A DNA stretch of 64,000 bases, taken from assembly GCA_002786025.1 (NCBI GenBank), contig NHNW01000036.1, forward strand, positions 186,001-250,000, written 5' to 3'. Of the stretch, positions 1 to 10,761 are shown piece by piece. Origin of the DNA: Zasmidium citrigriseum (Eukaryota; Ascomycota; Dothideomycetes; Mycosphaerellales; Mycosphaerellaceae). The position numbers and the translations under genes were made by a program. How positions within the stretch are numbered: the first letter of the stretch is position 1; the number at the start of each line of letters is the position of its first letter. The notes beneath the pieces were generated by a model. That model saw only the letters and a program-made list of their open reading frames with translations. It was not told the DNA's origin and ran no database searches.

Positions 1-291
1 GAAATAGCTCTTGACCATCTGGGTGCCGAGCCAGTGAAAGGCAGAGAACAATATCTCGCAACTTGGGCGGAGTATGGAAAGTCAAACCCGCTATATCGAT
101 GCGACATAATGAGTCTATCGACTGTCGTTGACGAGCAAATGGGTACCGCGCAGGTTTGGATGCATATCAAAGCGTCTGGACACCCACCTGATATACAGCA
201 AGAGAATGTGAGCCTAGCATTTTGGAGCCGGCAAAAGGGAGTCTGGAGAGCGACTAAGCAATGCGGAGTTCGTGGACCGGGTCTTGGATGA
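1..291 (+). CDS. 3' end of an NTF2-like (SnoaL-type) protein, partial
   Basis: The reading frame is open from base 1 to the stop at 289-291, so this is the last 96 residues of a gene that begins outside the window. The end of the frame (a tryptophan-rich strand, then VW, a few charged residues and GVRGPG) resembles the last beta-strand and tail of small fungal NTF2/SnoaL-fold proteins as I remember them. These proteins are mostly of unknown function, so no reaction can be assigned. A second frame across 247-328 also reads like protein, so a frameshift or alternative 3' splicing near 245 is possible. The fold assignment is inference. Confidence 0.5.
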   Translation, partial: EIALDHLGAEPVKGREQYLATWAEYGKSNPLYRCDIMSLSTVVDEQMGTAQVWMHIKASGHPPDIQQENVSLAFWSRQKGVWRATKQCGVRGPGLG

Positions 292-737
292 AGAGGCTTC
301 GGAGTATGATTGTATCAATCCAATATGAGTGTCAATAGCTTTCGATGGTACGTTGTGGTGGGGGAGGTAATCGGCATCCGCTGAGCTCAACATTCACTCA
401 CATCACGCACAGCTTGCAAAGTGGTCTCAATTCTCATCAGGGGATTGCTTACGATCCCGATCGCACGCACTGCCTCTCCAAAAATCGCCAAATGCAAGCG
501 GGATCCCAAACTCCTCCGTCCCTTCCTACATCCTGAACCTTCCACACCTCCCGCACCCGTCTTGTCCCTGGTCGGAAATATCCAAGATGGCGACCCCCGG
601 CTTTAGGAGTGTGCTGGTAGATCGTACGACATCGACTCCCTTAGGATCTGGAGTCCCTCATCACGCCAAGTCCCGACGAGTGAAGACAACCAACGACCTG
701 GACATTTGAGTTGCCTGGAGAGGAGAACGCTGGAGGC

Positions 738-1091
738 ATGCCCCAGACGAATGCCGAGAGAAACAAGCATTATGTCTCCAACAGATTGGTGGAGTATTTC
801 AGGGCTGCCGACCTCAATATATCAGCCACATCGCAATGGTCATTGAGGTTCATGTCACCAAGAACCTCTGCCTCTGCTCGAGACTGGAACCGCCTTTTGA
901 GCTATCCAATGTTACTCGAAGACACTCGCCTTGCTTCCATCTTCAACATGCAGATCTCGACGAAGGATACTCGGCCTCCAGAGCCTGGCACCAACATCTA
1001 CTACGTTCGATCATTCCCTTTAACCATCAACGAACTTCTTGCTGTTGTTGCTTGGTTTGAAGAGCAGAATATGGTGTTCGAAGAGGTTTAG
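738..1091 (+). CDS. small hypothetical protein (117 aa)
   Basis: An ORF of 117 codons opening at ATG 738; the frame extends upstream only through a non-ATG codon. The protein is soluble, of mixed composition, with no signal peptide, membrane segment or motif I recognise. It ends in a hydrophobic and acidic helix-like stretch (ELLAVVAWFEEQN). It could be a real small gene or an exon of a longer one; no neighbour suggests a role. Confidence 0.35.
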   Translation: MPQTNAERNKHYVSNRLVEYFRAADLNISATSQWSLRFMSPRTSASARDWNRLLSYPMLLEDTRLASIFNMQISTKDTRPPEPGTNIYYVRSFPLTINELLAVVAWFEEQNMVFEEV

Positions 1092-2558
1092 CATTTGATG
1101 GCGATAATTGAGTATATCACTGACCAAAAACGGTCGTCTACGTTCGATATGTTGCCATGAGTGCTACTGTGTCTGCATTCCGGAGCCGTCTTCAAGTAGA
1201 GGCGGAGGGCATCGTGCTGGCGGAGCTGGAATCTGAGATGAGGGCGGCGGAGGAACGTCTAAACACGCACGCAAAAAGAGATCTGCCGCAATAAAAGATG
1301 TCCGCCTGCTGTGGGCGCGGCAATAAGGTCCTGCTGAAGTGACATTGTTGTCGCTCGACGTCAAAAATAAGGTTCCCGTCGTGACTTGCTCATGAGGAAG
1401 CGACGTTGAGCTTTCAACGTCAGGCGCTCGGACCAACCACATGCCAGCTTTCTCGTGCAGAACAATCGTCACTGAGCATCTAGAAGGATCTGTGATGGTT
1501 TGAAAAATGATTGCTTGCGCGGAGATCTTGGTTGTATCAACCTCGATCTGCAACTACATCAGTCAAAGGCACGGACCACCTTCGGCCGGTATGGCACATC
1601 ACCAATCGATGTATTGATCGGTGACCTACTTGTTGAGTAAAGACGATCGTTCGCTGCACGTTTATGAGGTCGTTTCTTTTGTTATGGAGCTGCTTCTGAA
1701 TGCTTTTGTCTTTTGTATTCCTTTGACAATACAGCGTCTTGCCGATGGAGAGGCCCAGGATTTTCATCTATGCTTTTCTCCTGAAGATGAAAGCGTTCAA
1801 TGTTGTTGAAGACATGTTGTTCAAAAAGGGATTTGCATGTAGAAAAGACTTCCTGAACACCAAAGATTGACCAAAAATTTTCCAAAAAGAAAGTCGATTT
1901 TTCGATCGAGCTGAACAATTGTTAGAACATGAACGATATTAGAACTGTTCTAATGGCTTTGCTTACCAGCAAGGGGCTCGAACCCTCAACCTTTGGTGAT
2001 CCGATCAAGTGTTCGAGGTCGAACATGGCCGAAAACCAACGCTTTGAAGTTCGTTAGTTTTTGAAGCGAATCGAGGGCGAAATTCGAAGCTTACCGCTAC
2101 CATTGCGCCAACCCTGAACGGAATTAGCATGAGAATTGATTGGCAGCTTATTGGCTCCAACTTACACCCTGAATGTTGAGGGAGGGAAAATCTACGGCGT
2201 ATATATAGCTAATATTCATATTTTAATTGAGAGATCGATGTTTGCAATGTCCGTACGTCAAGCTATTGTGCAGATGTCATTCAGAAGTATCATAAGACTT
2301 ATTTGATCGTTTCGGATCGATCGCAAAGCCGCTGGTGAGCATCTGTTCCAATGTAACAAAAGTTCGTAGGCGAGGCAGCTTTTTGTGGACGACGACAACA
2401 TTGATCCCAACCTTTCCAACACTTCTATCGTCGGCCTATTCTTGTTTCAAGATGATTCCAACAACGTTACTTCTTTCGATCGATCAAATCCTGCATTGCT
2501 CGATCGATTGAATGTTCCCTTCTACTACCCTCTTCACCACTTTCCTTCAACCATTTTC
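1092..2558. other. 1.5 kb with no confident protein gene
   Basis: Only weak ORFs lacking ATG starts occur here (for example 1164-1553 minus). The stretch holds a 17-bp perfect palindrome at 1938-1954 (ATTAGAAC, T, GTTCTAAT) and the tRNA-like sequence described separately. Several CGATCGAT-type words lie at 2310-2520, in the region around the 3' end of the minus-strand zinc-finger gene. I see no transposon ends. Confidence 0.5.
1970..2126 (-). other. tRNA-like sequence with Pol III A-box and B-box
   Basis: On the minus strand, TGGCGCAATGG (2109 to 2099) matches a tRNA D-arm/A-box of the Trp or Met type, and GGGTTCGAGCCC (about 1985 to 1974) matches a T-arm/B-box with a pairable GAGGG/CCCTT stem. 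The boxes are about 114 nt apart, which would need an intron of roughly 60-70 nt. A T5 run near 1880-1888 on the minus strand could terminate Pol III. The acceptor stem pairs badly and no clear anticodon loop with U33 can be drawn. It is therefore a degenerate tRNA, a tRNA-derived element (SINE-like) or a Pol III ncRNA rather than a clean tRNA. Confidence 0.3.
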
Positions 2559-3395
2559 TCAAGCCTCACGACTATCAACCCGCCTGATCTCACGACTATC
2601 TCTACGATGAGTAACATACGTCTTATCAAACCACTCGTAATGAACCTGACCCAACGTCCTCGCCCGCTCAAAATCAAAAGCCCTCCGACAGAACGCACAA
2701 ACAACCCCTGTACACCCCGAACGTTTCTGCACCGCAGTTCCACAATACGGACAGAGCCTCGTGCCCTGGCCTATGAGCATGTATGTGATTGCCGTTTCGG
2801 CTGGCACATACGGCTGTATGCTGCGGAGAATCAGCAAAAGTCACTGTACCACCAAACATAAGTCCATCGATACGTACGTAGCCTCCGCCCTCAACCTCCT
2901 ACTATACTCCTTATGCCGCTCTTCGGGCAACAAGAAAAACACATCCGGCGGTGTCCAAGCTGCACGACAATGCGGACAGCCCATCGTCGACGCCGGTCGA
3001 TTATCCAGCTGTGCAGTGACAGCTGCGCGGAGGCACTCATAGCAGACGGGCATCCTTCTCAGCGCCTTGAGGCAACGCGAGGGAAGGTGCATATGGCAGA
3101 AGAATGGGTATTTGAATGCACTTCTGGGTAGGTCCTCCATGCAGAATCGACATTCGTAGAGTTTTGCTTGACGGCGGCGGCGGCGCTCAAGGATTTGTTT
3201 GAGCTCTTCGAACATGCGAAGAACTGTCTCGTAGCGGGTTTCAACGGTTGCCATCTGTTGGGTTTGCTGCGCCATTGAATCGAATAAGTTGATGTCAGCT
3301 GGATGCGTCGCTGCAGATCGAAGGCACGCGAAGACGAATATTCCACTGTGCTCTCCCAGAGTTGTAATGTTCGAATCATCGATATGTGCTGACAT
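2559..3395 (-). CDS. RING/IBR-like zinc-finger protein (possible RBR-type E3), 259 aa
   Basis: Two exons, 3395-2878 and 2820-2559, with an intron at 2877-2821 (GTACGT donor, CCGCAG acceptor). The join keeps the frame and links two cysteine-rich blocks. A coiled basic segment (about residues 55-78) precedes C82-x2-C85, C100, C108, C118-x2-C121 and C140-x2-C143, a RING-like first half. After the intron, CPYC-x9-C-x4-C-x2-C (C196 to C217) matches the IBR/RING2 signature of RING-between-RING ubiquitin ligases. The normal catalytic Cys region after RING2 is not evident and the protein is short, so E3 activity is inference. A start at Met41 is also possible. The plus-strand ORF across the same DNA is judged to be an antisense shadow. 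Confidence 0.65.
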
Positions 3396-3816
3396 CCATC
3401 ATCACATCACTCGATCGTTTCGACGTTTAACTTTTTCCAGTCCCAGTGATAGAAAGTGGAGGCACTCTTTTGAACAGATTGTCCGAATTGAGTATGTGCA
3501 AACTCGGTGTGTGTCTTCGCTGGTTCTCATAAAAAGCATCGAAAACCAAGCGACCGAAGGCATGGTCGCACTTTCAGCACTTTTCGAGGAGCTTGGGGAC
3601 CGCTGAGGATATAGTTCGAACTGAACATCGGGATGGGAAAAGAAAGGACTACTATGTCAGCCGTAAATCGTAGAATCTCATTCGATACTGAGATATAATT
3701 AGCCACACAATTCTTCGCATACCATTCATCAGATTCGTAAGTCGTTTCTCATACGCTCCGTCCTTCAGAGCCTGACTGTCGTCTCTTTCCTGCCATTCGA
3801 ATTCGGATCTCTTCCG

Positions 3817-4893
3817 TCACCGCCGATGAGAGTACTCGCTGTCGTAACTCGGACTTCTCCTTCGTGGTGCGCTCTGCGATCGCTTTCGTGATAGGCTCCT
3901 CACAATTCGATCCTTGAGTGACGCACCCCGACTGACACTCCTCTCTCTGCCTCGATCATATCTGTCGTCGTAGCGATCATCGTAGCGATCGCCATATCGG
4001 TCTCTATCCCTCTCTCTGTAGTCCCGAGTCCGTCGAGGATAGTCCAACGATCCACTTCGTACTGGGTATCCATCTCGACTCGCTCGTTTCGCCTTTGCGC
4101 TCTGTCTCTTTTCGTGGTGCTTCTCGAACACATTTGCTGCGACGGCTCCCACAACGGCTCCTCCGAGAGTACCGAGAATGTTGTCAGATAGCTCGTGGCC
4201 CAGTAAAGCACCGCCAGCGCCACCAGCGATCTTCGACCCGAGCCCACGCTCGCCTTCTGATCCTCCAAAAACATCGCGACCGCCTTTCTTTGGATCGGAA
4301 GGGTATCGCAGGACCTTCTCGCGCATGGAGTCTTCTTCACGCCGTCTTCGCCTTTCCCGCTCTCTTTCTCGTTCTTTCTCCTCGTAGTATCGATCCTCTT
4401 CATATCGCCTTTGTCGTTCTATTTCCCTCTCACGTTCAATCTCTCGCTCGCGTGCCTCCTCTTCGAGTGCACGGCGTCTCAGATATTCAGGATCTTGCGG
4501 CGGTGGAGGCGGCCGTTGATAGGTATAAGCTTGCTCTACACCTCTTCTCCATTCTGCCTCCGCCTTCTCATCATCGTACGGTGCCATCTGATTGAAGTCG
4601 TGCGGCCCAGGCTCGTTTGGAGCATATGGCCGTTCAGGACCCGGCGGTGGGCCATAATCGGCATATTCTGGGTCAGCACGAGGCTGCTCGTACGAATGAT
4701 ATCGGTCGTCAGGGGCATATTCATCGTACGCTTCGCGTGGCGGAGGTTCGAAGTAAGGCTGTTGCTTGTCTTGCGCATGCGGTGGTGGTCGTCCATATCC
4801 ATCGTCGCTGTAGCCTCTCGCGTCGTGATAAGGCTGATATCCTTCGCCTGGTGGATGGCCGCTGCCATTGACGTAAGGCTCTGGTCGAGACAT
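3817..4893 (-). CDS. glycine-zipper 2TM-like protein with proline/tyrosine- and arginine-rich arms, 358 aa
   Basis: Single exon. The N-terminal about 125 residues are rich in Pro, Tyr, Asp and Gly. A charged Glu/Arg helix (about 140-185, long ER repeats) follows, then a glycine-zipper segment with GxxxG spacing (about 210-250: GLGSKIAGGAGGALLG, then GGAVVGAVAANV). The C-terminus is basic, with repeats of the type YDDRYDDRYD and many RS dipeptides. Glycine zippers of this class occur in membrane-associated or surface proteins and are common in fungal proteins of unknown function. The RS tail could be a phosphorylation target. The role is unknown; membrane association is inference. Confidence 0.8.
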   Translation of the reverse strand: MSRPEPYVNGSGHPPGEGYQPYHDARGYSDDGYGRPPPHAQDKQQPYFEPPPREAYDEYAPDDRYHSYEQPRADPEYADYGPPPGPERPYAPNEPGPHDFNQMAPYDDEKAEAEWRRGVEQAYTYQRPPPPPQDPEYLRRRALEEEAREREIEREREIERQRRYEEDRYYEEKERERERERRRRREEDSMREKVLRYPSDPKKGGRDVFGGSEGERGLGSKIAGGAGGALLGHELSDNILGTLGGAVVGAVAANVFEKHHEKRQSAKAKRASRDGYPVRSGSLDYPRRTRDYRERDRDRYGDRYDDRYDDRYDRGRERSVSRGASLKDRIVRSLSRKRSQSAPRRRSPSYDSEYSHRR

Positions 4894-6164
4894 TGTGATT
4901 GTAGCTTTCGGGTCTCGTTCTGTACGATGGACGGGAAGTGGGTTCCCTTCACCTGCAACGTTACGACTCGCGGACGGGCGCTAGGAGGGAAGGGTTGTGT
5001 ACTTTGTACTTGTTTGAAAAGGAGATTCAGTGGCACACCCGCTGTGTGTTACATGACGTACACCTTCATTCCCATGGTCGCGAATTCCAGGATGTTGGAG
5101 CGTCGCATCGATCTGCGCAACACACCCATCTCATTGGGCATCACCAGGTTGGCGGAGCATCTTCACCTGCGTCATCGTGCTGTCGCGAGTATTCTGGGGT
5201 CGAACACGTTTTATTATAGCAGGCATTTGCCTGGTAAAGGAACTTTCTTTGGATGAGTTTGAGCTTATCCTCGAACGCGTTGATAACAGAGATACTCCGG
5301 AAAAGGTGGAATCGAGATGTGAGGGAAGTGGTGCATGAGGTGAGGAAAGAATTGTGGCTTGATTCATGACCGCCAACGTCAACGCCAATCAAAATTCCAA
5401 TCCATGTCCCTCTTCTTCACCTTCCTCACCTCTTCTTTTCGAACTCGCGCATCGGAACGGATGCTACGGCTGCTCCCCGAACCAAAAGATGTACGAAACA
5501 TGGCAGATGCGTATCTCACAGAGTCACAGATGCACACATGAAACGACGCCTTGAGATCCTTCAGAAAGTTAACGTCGTCTGTCACCGCCTCGCCGAGCAT
5601 TCCCGTGACGCTTCACAAGTTCAGTGACGACATGGACGATACCAACGATTCGGTGCAAGCTGAGAAGACGGCGAGACAGCATCACCTCCTATCAAACAAT
5701 GCATCGGCCTCGGGATGGGAGGTATCTCACGACGAGATCACGGTTGCCGAACAATCGTTCGTACTCCATACAGGCGCCGATCTTACCTGCAATAGGAAAC
5801 CGAGCATTAAAGGACACAAAGGTTTACTAGAGTGAGGCTTTGCATTCCGCCACGTGCGAATGTACCAGAGATTTGGCCTCACGAAGGCGTATCTTGCGTT
5901 GGGCCATGGACAGGTAGGTCCACTAGTATTCTTCTTCTTCCCTTGACGACCCTTGACGACATCATCTGCGAATTGCGAATGCGACTCGTTTCGCATCAAT
6001 ACTTTCGGTGCCATGCCATGGCACTGCTCCGCCGTGTTCACTGCCTGGAAACAACAAGTATTTAAGATCATGAAGTCCACATAGACGGACGCATCACTTG
6101 TATGCTTCCATCTCTTTACGCCCTCTAGACCTGCGTTCACATCACTTCACAATCTGCGTTCACG
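4894..6164. other. 1.27 kb intergenic, several weak overlapping ORFs
   Basis: Divergent spacer between the glycine-zipper gene and the gene at 6165. Several ORFs of 60-95 codons open in overlapping frames around 5360-5835 on both strands. None has a recognisable domain, and the competing frames look equally plausible, so I do not call a gene. A spliced small gene here cannot be excluded. Confidence 0.4.
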
Positions 6165-6857
6165 ATGGCCATTGAAAAAGACATTCTCATCCACGAAGAG
6201 GGCGTTTCACCGCTATACGCAGAATCGGACGATCGTTCCAGCACAGACGACTCAGACATTCCAACTCAAGACATCGAGAGATTCTCTGGCAAAACGCTCA
6301 CATTCAACCACGCCGACTTCCCCTGGAGGAACATCTCAGTTCTCGAGAACGAGACTCCGCTATACTTCATCGACATCTCTACATTCACACCAGGATCGCC
6401 CGATATTGTTGTTCGTAGCCACACGACGAACGGACCCGTTGTCGGACAAGCGCATTTCCGCTGGTCATTGTCGATCAAAGCGGGCGTTGGCCCTGACGAC
6501 ACCGCAATGACATGGACCAACATGAAACGCGGCGGCGTACTACGAAGACACTACGACTTCGAATATCGAGGAAGGACCTACTCTCTTCGCCGAACCCATG
6601 CCACGGCCAACGGTGTAGCACCACATCAGCGAGCCATGCTCTCGCACATGAAGGTTGTCGATGAGAGCACTGGGGATACCATTGCTGCTTACATCAGTAC
6701 TTTGACTGTCAAGAGAAAGAGAGGGACGATCAAAATGGCGAAGGGGGTCAGCCCAGAGCTTGAGATCTTGTGCATCATGGGCTTTGCGGCATGGAGAGAG
6801 AAGATTGCGAGAGCTGCAGGACGGAGCACTGGTAGTGCGGGTGGATGGTCTGCTTGA
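6165..6857 (+). CDS. conserved-looking hypothetical protein, possible tubby/LURP-like fold, 230 aa
   Basis: Single exon with a clean ATG. An acidic N-terminal tail is followed by alternating beta-strand-like segments, with a block FEYRGRTYSLRRTH and later DESTGDTIAAY. That pattern of strand, RGRxYxWxR-type strand and then a variable-to-TGE/DxxAxY turn recalls fungal proteins with tubby C-terminal-like (LURP-one) barrels. A final hydrophobic helix (LEILCIMGFAAWRE) would fill such a barrel. The fold is my inference; no catalytic motif is visible. It lies just upstream of the SDR gene on the same strand. Confidence 0.6.
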   Translation: MAIEKDILIHEEGVSPLYAESDDRSSTDDSDIPTQDIERFSGKTLTFNHADFPWRNISVLENETPLYFIDISTFTPGSPDIVVRSHTTNGPVVGQAHFRWSLSIKAGVGPDDTAMTWTNMKRGGVLRRHYDFEYRGRTYSLRRTHATANGVAPHQRAMLSHMKVVDESTGDTIAAYISTLTVKRKRGTIKMAKGVSPELEILCIMGFAAWREKIARAAGRSTGSAGGWSA

Positions 6858-7044
6858 TCGAGAGTTGAATGAGCAGTGGTCGGGATCGTGGCGATAGAGA
6901 GGTATGTGATCTGGTACCCACTTGTCGTGGTATGGGTTATCAACACAAATATTAAGCCAGCAGACCTACTTCATGTACAATCTCTCCAGAACCCTCGCAT
7001 TCTGAGCCAATGTTCGACTCCTCAGCATGCTTGTGCATGGCTAG

Positions 7045-8175
7045 CTCGTCGAGATTATTCGAGTTTTCGTGATTGGCCTGGGCGCCAGTCTACGTTCAGC
7101 CCTGATCAAAGGGAAGACAAGTGAGAGTACTCACGCCGACAGTCCTACACTCTCACTAACAACTCAAATCAAGTCATCATAACTGGCGTCTCCCCCTCCT
7201 CCCTCGGCGAAACCCTCGCCCAGACAATCGCCTTCCACAAACCAGCCACCTTAATCCTCGTCTCCCGCACCCAATCCAAACTCCAAGCCGTTAAACGCAA
7301 CCTTCCCAACAAAAGCAAAACGAAAGTGATCATCCTGCCCCTTGACCTCTCCTCCCAACGCTCCATCCGAACCCAAACCGCTACCCTCCTCTCCCAAATC
7401 ACCCACATCGACATCCTAATCAACAACGCCGGCATCGTAACAAGCACCCGCCGCGAAACTCCCGAAGGTCTCGAACTCCAATTCGGAACAAACCACATTG
7501 GGCATTTCCTCTTCACTTCCCTATTACTTCCTAAAATCCTCGCCGCGAAGTCACCCAGAGTGGTGAATGTGAGTAGTCTCGGCTACAGACTCTCACCCTT
7601 CCGTTCCCACGATTATAACTTCACCGGTAAGGCTGTACCGGACGAAGAACTCCCGCCAAAGGGTCTGCCGAGTTATTTTACGCCTAGTGTGGAGAAGGGC
7701 AGGCCGTATGTGGGGTTTTGTGCGTATGGACAGAGCAAGACGGCGAATATCTTGCATGCGGTGGAGTTGAATCGGAGGTTTGGAGGGATGGGGTTGAGGG
7801 CCTTTGCGGTGCATCCGGGGAGTATGTCAAGCCTTCCTCTCTTGTCGTGTTGTGTGTGTCGAGGGGCTGAATGCTGACTGAATGGCAGCGATCTGGACAG
7901 ACCTTGCGAGATCGCTTTCAGCAAAAGACCTCAAGATCATCGAAGGCTCGCCGGTGTGGAAGAACCGTGACCAGGGGATTGCCACAACACTTGTGGCGGC
8001 TTTGGATCCGATGTTGAACGAGGCTGGAAAGGCCCGAAAGGGAGTCTTTCTAAGCGATTGTCAATTCGAGGACGTGCTGCAGTGCGCAAAAGATCCTGAG
8101 CTGGCTGAGAGGCTTTGGAAATTGAGTGAATCTCTCGTTAGTGGACGATCTAAGCTCTCTAAGGGGTATTATTAG
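7045..8175 (+). CDS. short-chain dehydrogenase/reductase (5' exon unresolved)
   Basis: An NAD(P)-dependent oxidoreductase of the classical SDR type. Exons: about 7045-7120, 7174-7821, 7889-8175. The introns at 7121-7173 (GTGAGA...AAG) and 7822-7888 (GTATGT...CAG) join in frame, giving IKGKT-IIITGVS and HPGT-IWTDLA. Visible motifs are the cofactor loop TGVSPSSLG, the NNAG motif (ILINNAGIV), catalytic Ser in NVSSLGY, the YGQSK active site, and the PG motif followed by T. The N-terminal exon before about 7045 has no in-frame ATG: a stop codon, which could also be a TAG acceptor, lies just upstream. At least one further 5' exon is therefore needed, or the gene is damaged there. The substrate is unknown. 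It is next to a sugar-porter-type MFS gene and a P450. Confidence 0.75.
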
Positions 8176-8253
8176 TTTACAACCGTGAACAGTCATCAAA
8201 CATGGCATAGCATCTTGCATCAAGTGGTTGAGAACCTTCAAACGGTAGCAATG

Positions 8254-10164
8254 TTATGTCGGTTTCACGACCGACTCGGAGATTTGTGGTGCTCCTCTCT
8301 TGTCCATGGACTTACGAGCTACGCCTTCGCTTCCTTCGCCTTCTGCTGAATCGGAGGAGCCTTCGGTGGCGGGAGGACCTTGGCACTGGTATTTTCTAAA
8401 CTTGCGAGCAGGGACGCGGGCGGCGAACATCTCGTCGATCTCCTCGACTATGGGGACGTTAGCATCGACCACATCAGAGGAGACTGAGTAAGACACTTAC
8501 GTGTTCGCCCTTTGGTCTCCGGCAGGAACCAGAAGACCCAAGCAGCGGCAAGAAAACAGGATGGTGCCCAGATATAGCCGTATCTCGGACCCCAGTTCAG
8601 GGACTCCGGATTGATGAAGTAAGGTGCGGTGAAGCTAGGGAACATTCAGCATCAATTCAATGAACAGACACAAGCAAGACTCACTTCGTCAACCAAGCGC
8701 CCAAAAAAGAAAGCCCGATCGCCCAGCCAAAAGTGTACGATCTCAACCGCTGGCTAGGCATCTCACCACCAGACAAGAACGAGTACGACGTGATCATTCC
8801 ATTGAAGCAGATGACATAGATGATGGACAGTGCAACGACGGCTTTCAGCACGGATGTGTTGTGAGGGCTTGCATCGTAGAGGGCGGCGACGATCAGCTGG
8901 ACGGCGCCACAGAGGATCAGACCGTTGGTCAAGAAGATTCGTCGCCGACCCCAGCGTGTGATGATACAGGTGTTGACGAGCATGGCGAAGACGCCGAGGG
9001 CGACGAGGATGATGCTGTTCTCGAAGGGTTTGCCTACGACGGCCATTTGGAAGAAGTAGCTAATATCGATATCAGCATGTGCGAATGACATGAAGTGATT
9101 TGACAGACTCACGTTCCATAGGCGATCATGTACATCGCTCCAGATGCAGTCTGTGTATTGACAGCCGCAATGGCAAGAAGCGTACGTCGGCGATCGACGG
9201 GATTGCGCCACATCTCCAGCCAAAGAGCCTTGCCTTGATGCTGGCGGTCTTCTTCGATCGACATCAAAATCGCCTGCAGCTCAGGCTCGACAGCATCTTT
9301 GTTGGGTCTTAGCCAATCAAGAGCCTTGCAAGCCTTTTCAGCCTTGTCGTGCTCCCTGTAAAGTCCATTATCAGCTGTCAATTCAGTAAAAATGTCCTCT
9401 GTACTCACATCAACCATCGAGGACTTTCTGGAATGAACAGCAGCCCAACAGCAATGATAAACGGCGCAATATATATCAACCCCAACGGAATCAGATAACT
9501 CGCCCTCGACGGAATCTTCGCCGTATAATTATCCACAATCGTGCCGACCAACTGCCCAATCGAAGTCCACAGACTGAAAGCCGCGAGCGCCATACCTCTG
9601 AACTTCGCCGGCGTGCACTCCTGGAGATAGAGCTGAGAGAATGACATGAAGAGCCCATTCGCCAGACCGATGATCAATCGACCAGCGTAGAGCCCTCCGA
9701 TCGAGGTGTCCGCCATCATGATGATGTCCGCCGTCCAGCATAACACGCAGGCGATCCAGAGGCAAGGCTTGCGGCCGAGTTTCCAGGCGATGGGGCCTGA
9801 GAGGCCGGAGGCGATGACGGCGCCGAGGGTCATGAGGGAAGAGATGAGTTGTTGGCGTTCGGTCGAGAGGTTCCACCCTGAGGGGGATTCGGGGGAGCGA
9901 TAGCCGTAGATTCTGAGGAAGCCGGGCATTGCTGCACATCATGTCAGTCTCCGCGATGTGGCCAAGCGAGGTATGTTCTTTACCTTGAAGACCGCTAATC
10001 ATCCCAAAATCCAACCCATACTGAAACGGACACATCGACACCAACAGACACGCAAGCATACACTTCCAATTCGCCCTCAACGTATCATGCCCCTCCGCCT
10101 GCATCTTCGTCTTAGACTTGGACCGCGAACGGCTTTGTATGAGCAACTTGTCGAGTACAGGCAT
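8254..10164 (-). CDS. MFS sugar transporter (hexose/maltose porter type), 549 aa
   Basis: Six exons: 10164-9984, 9931-9409, 9355-9113, 9059-8685, 8634-8501, 8447-8254. All introns are 48-53 nt and the sum is exactly 550 codons. A 12-TM sugar-porter layout is readable, with the first helix ending in QYGLDFGMISG, the LGRK loop between TM2 and TM3, PESPRWLM after TM6, RWGRRR between TM8 and TM9, and PETKGRTLEEIDEMF after TM12. It probably imports a mono- or disaccharide by proton symport at the plasma membrane; the substrate cannot be told. It is transcribed divergently from the P450 at 10762, with a 600-bp shared promoter region. Confidence 0.9.
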
Positions 10165-10761
10165 TTCGACGTTCTCTCTCTCTCATCGACAAGAATGACA
10201 GTGACAGGTCTGCAGGCACCGCGACAGCTCCCATGGCCATCTATTTAGACTCCTCGGGGCCTCGCCCTCCAACTCGCACCGTGCCACGCACGAGTCGTCA
10301 CGTCGCGGCATCATTCTTGGGATATGCTTGTACTTTCTGTCGCTGTAAATGTATTGAGGTCGAATCAGAGTTTCGTGCGCTCGGCATTGTCAAACGCAAC
10401 ATTTCGGCGAAGGACGATGTGGAGAGCCGTAGGTTGCTATTCCGGTTATTATAAAATATCAGCTCCGGGTAAAATGATAGCGAGCTTGATTGTGGGAGAT
10501 TTCGGGGTTGGGCAAAACCTGCTGGAAGTGCCGACTTTCAGGTTGTGTTTTCGTGGCCGGGTGTAGAGAGTGGTTGGTGTGTCGTGTTGCAGGTGAGGGA
10601 GGAGCTGCATGGCCATCTCCGCACGGCAATTCGAGGGTTCAATTGCCGGGTTGGTGTTTGAGGAGTACAACACCTTGGTCAGGATGAACCTTTGATTTTT
10701 CTGCATCTTCGGAGAATACTGTGAGCTGAAGTCGCCCGTCATCTGCGAATCAGCGATTGCA
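10165..10761. promoter_or_regulatory. shared divergent promoter region of MFS porter and P450
   Basis: A 597-bp spacer between the start codons of the minus-strand MFS gene and the plus-strand P450. I see no clear repeat or named operator. ORFs across it (for example 10449-10847 minus) run into the P450 signal-anchor exon and look like shadows. Co-regulation is inferred from the arrangement only. Confidence 0.4.

Noticed and set aside
1164..1553. Minus-strand 129-codon ORF with a Pro-rich end
   Set aside because: No ATG start, no recognisable motif, and no splice partner upstream that improves it.
2385..2861. Plus-strand 158-codon ORF
   Set aside because: It is antisense to the zinc-finger gene, lacks an ATG at its stated start and has a low-complexity product. 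The minus strand carries cysteine motifs joined by a good intron.
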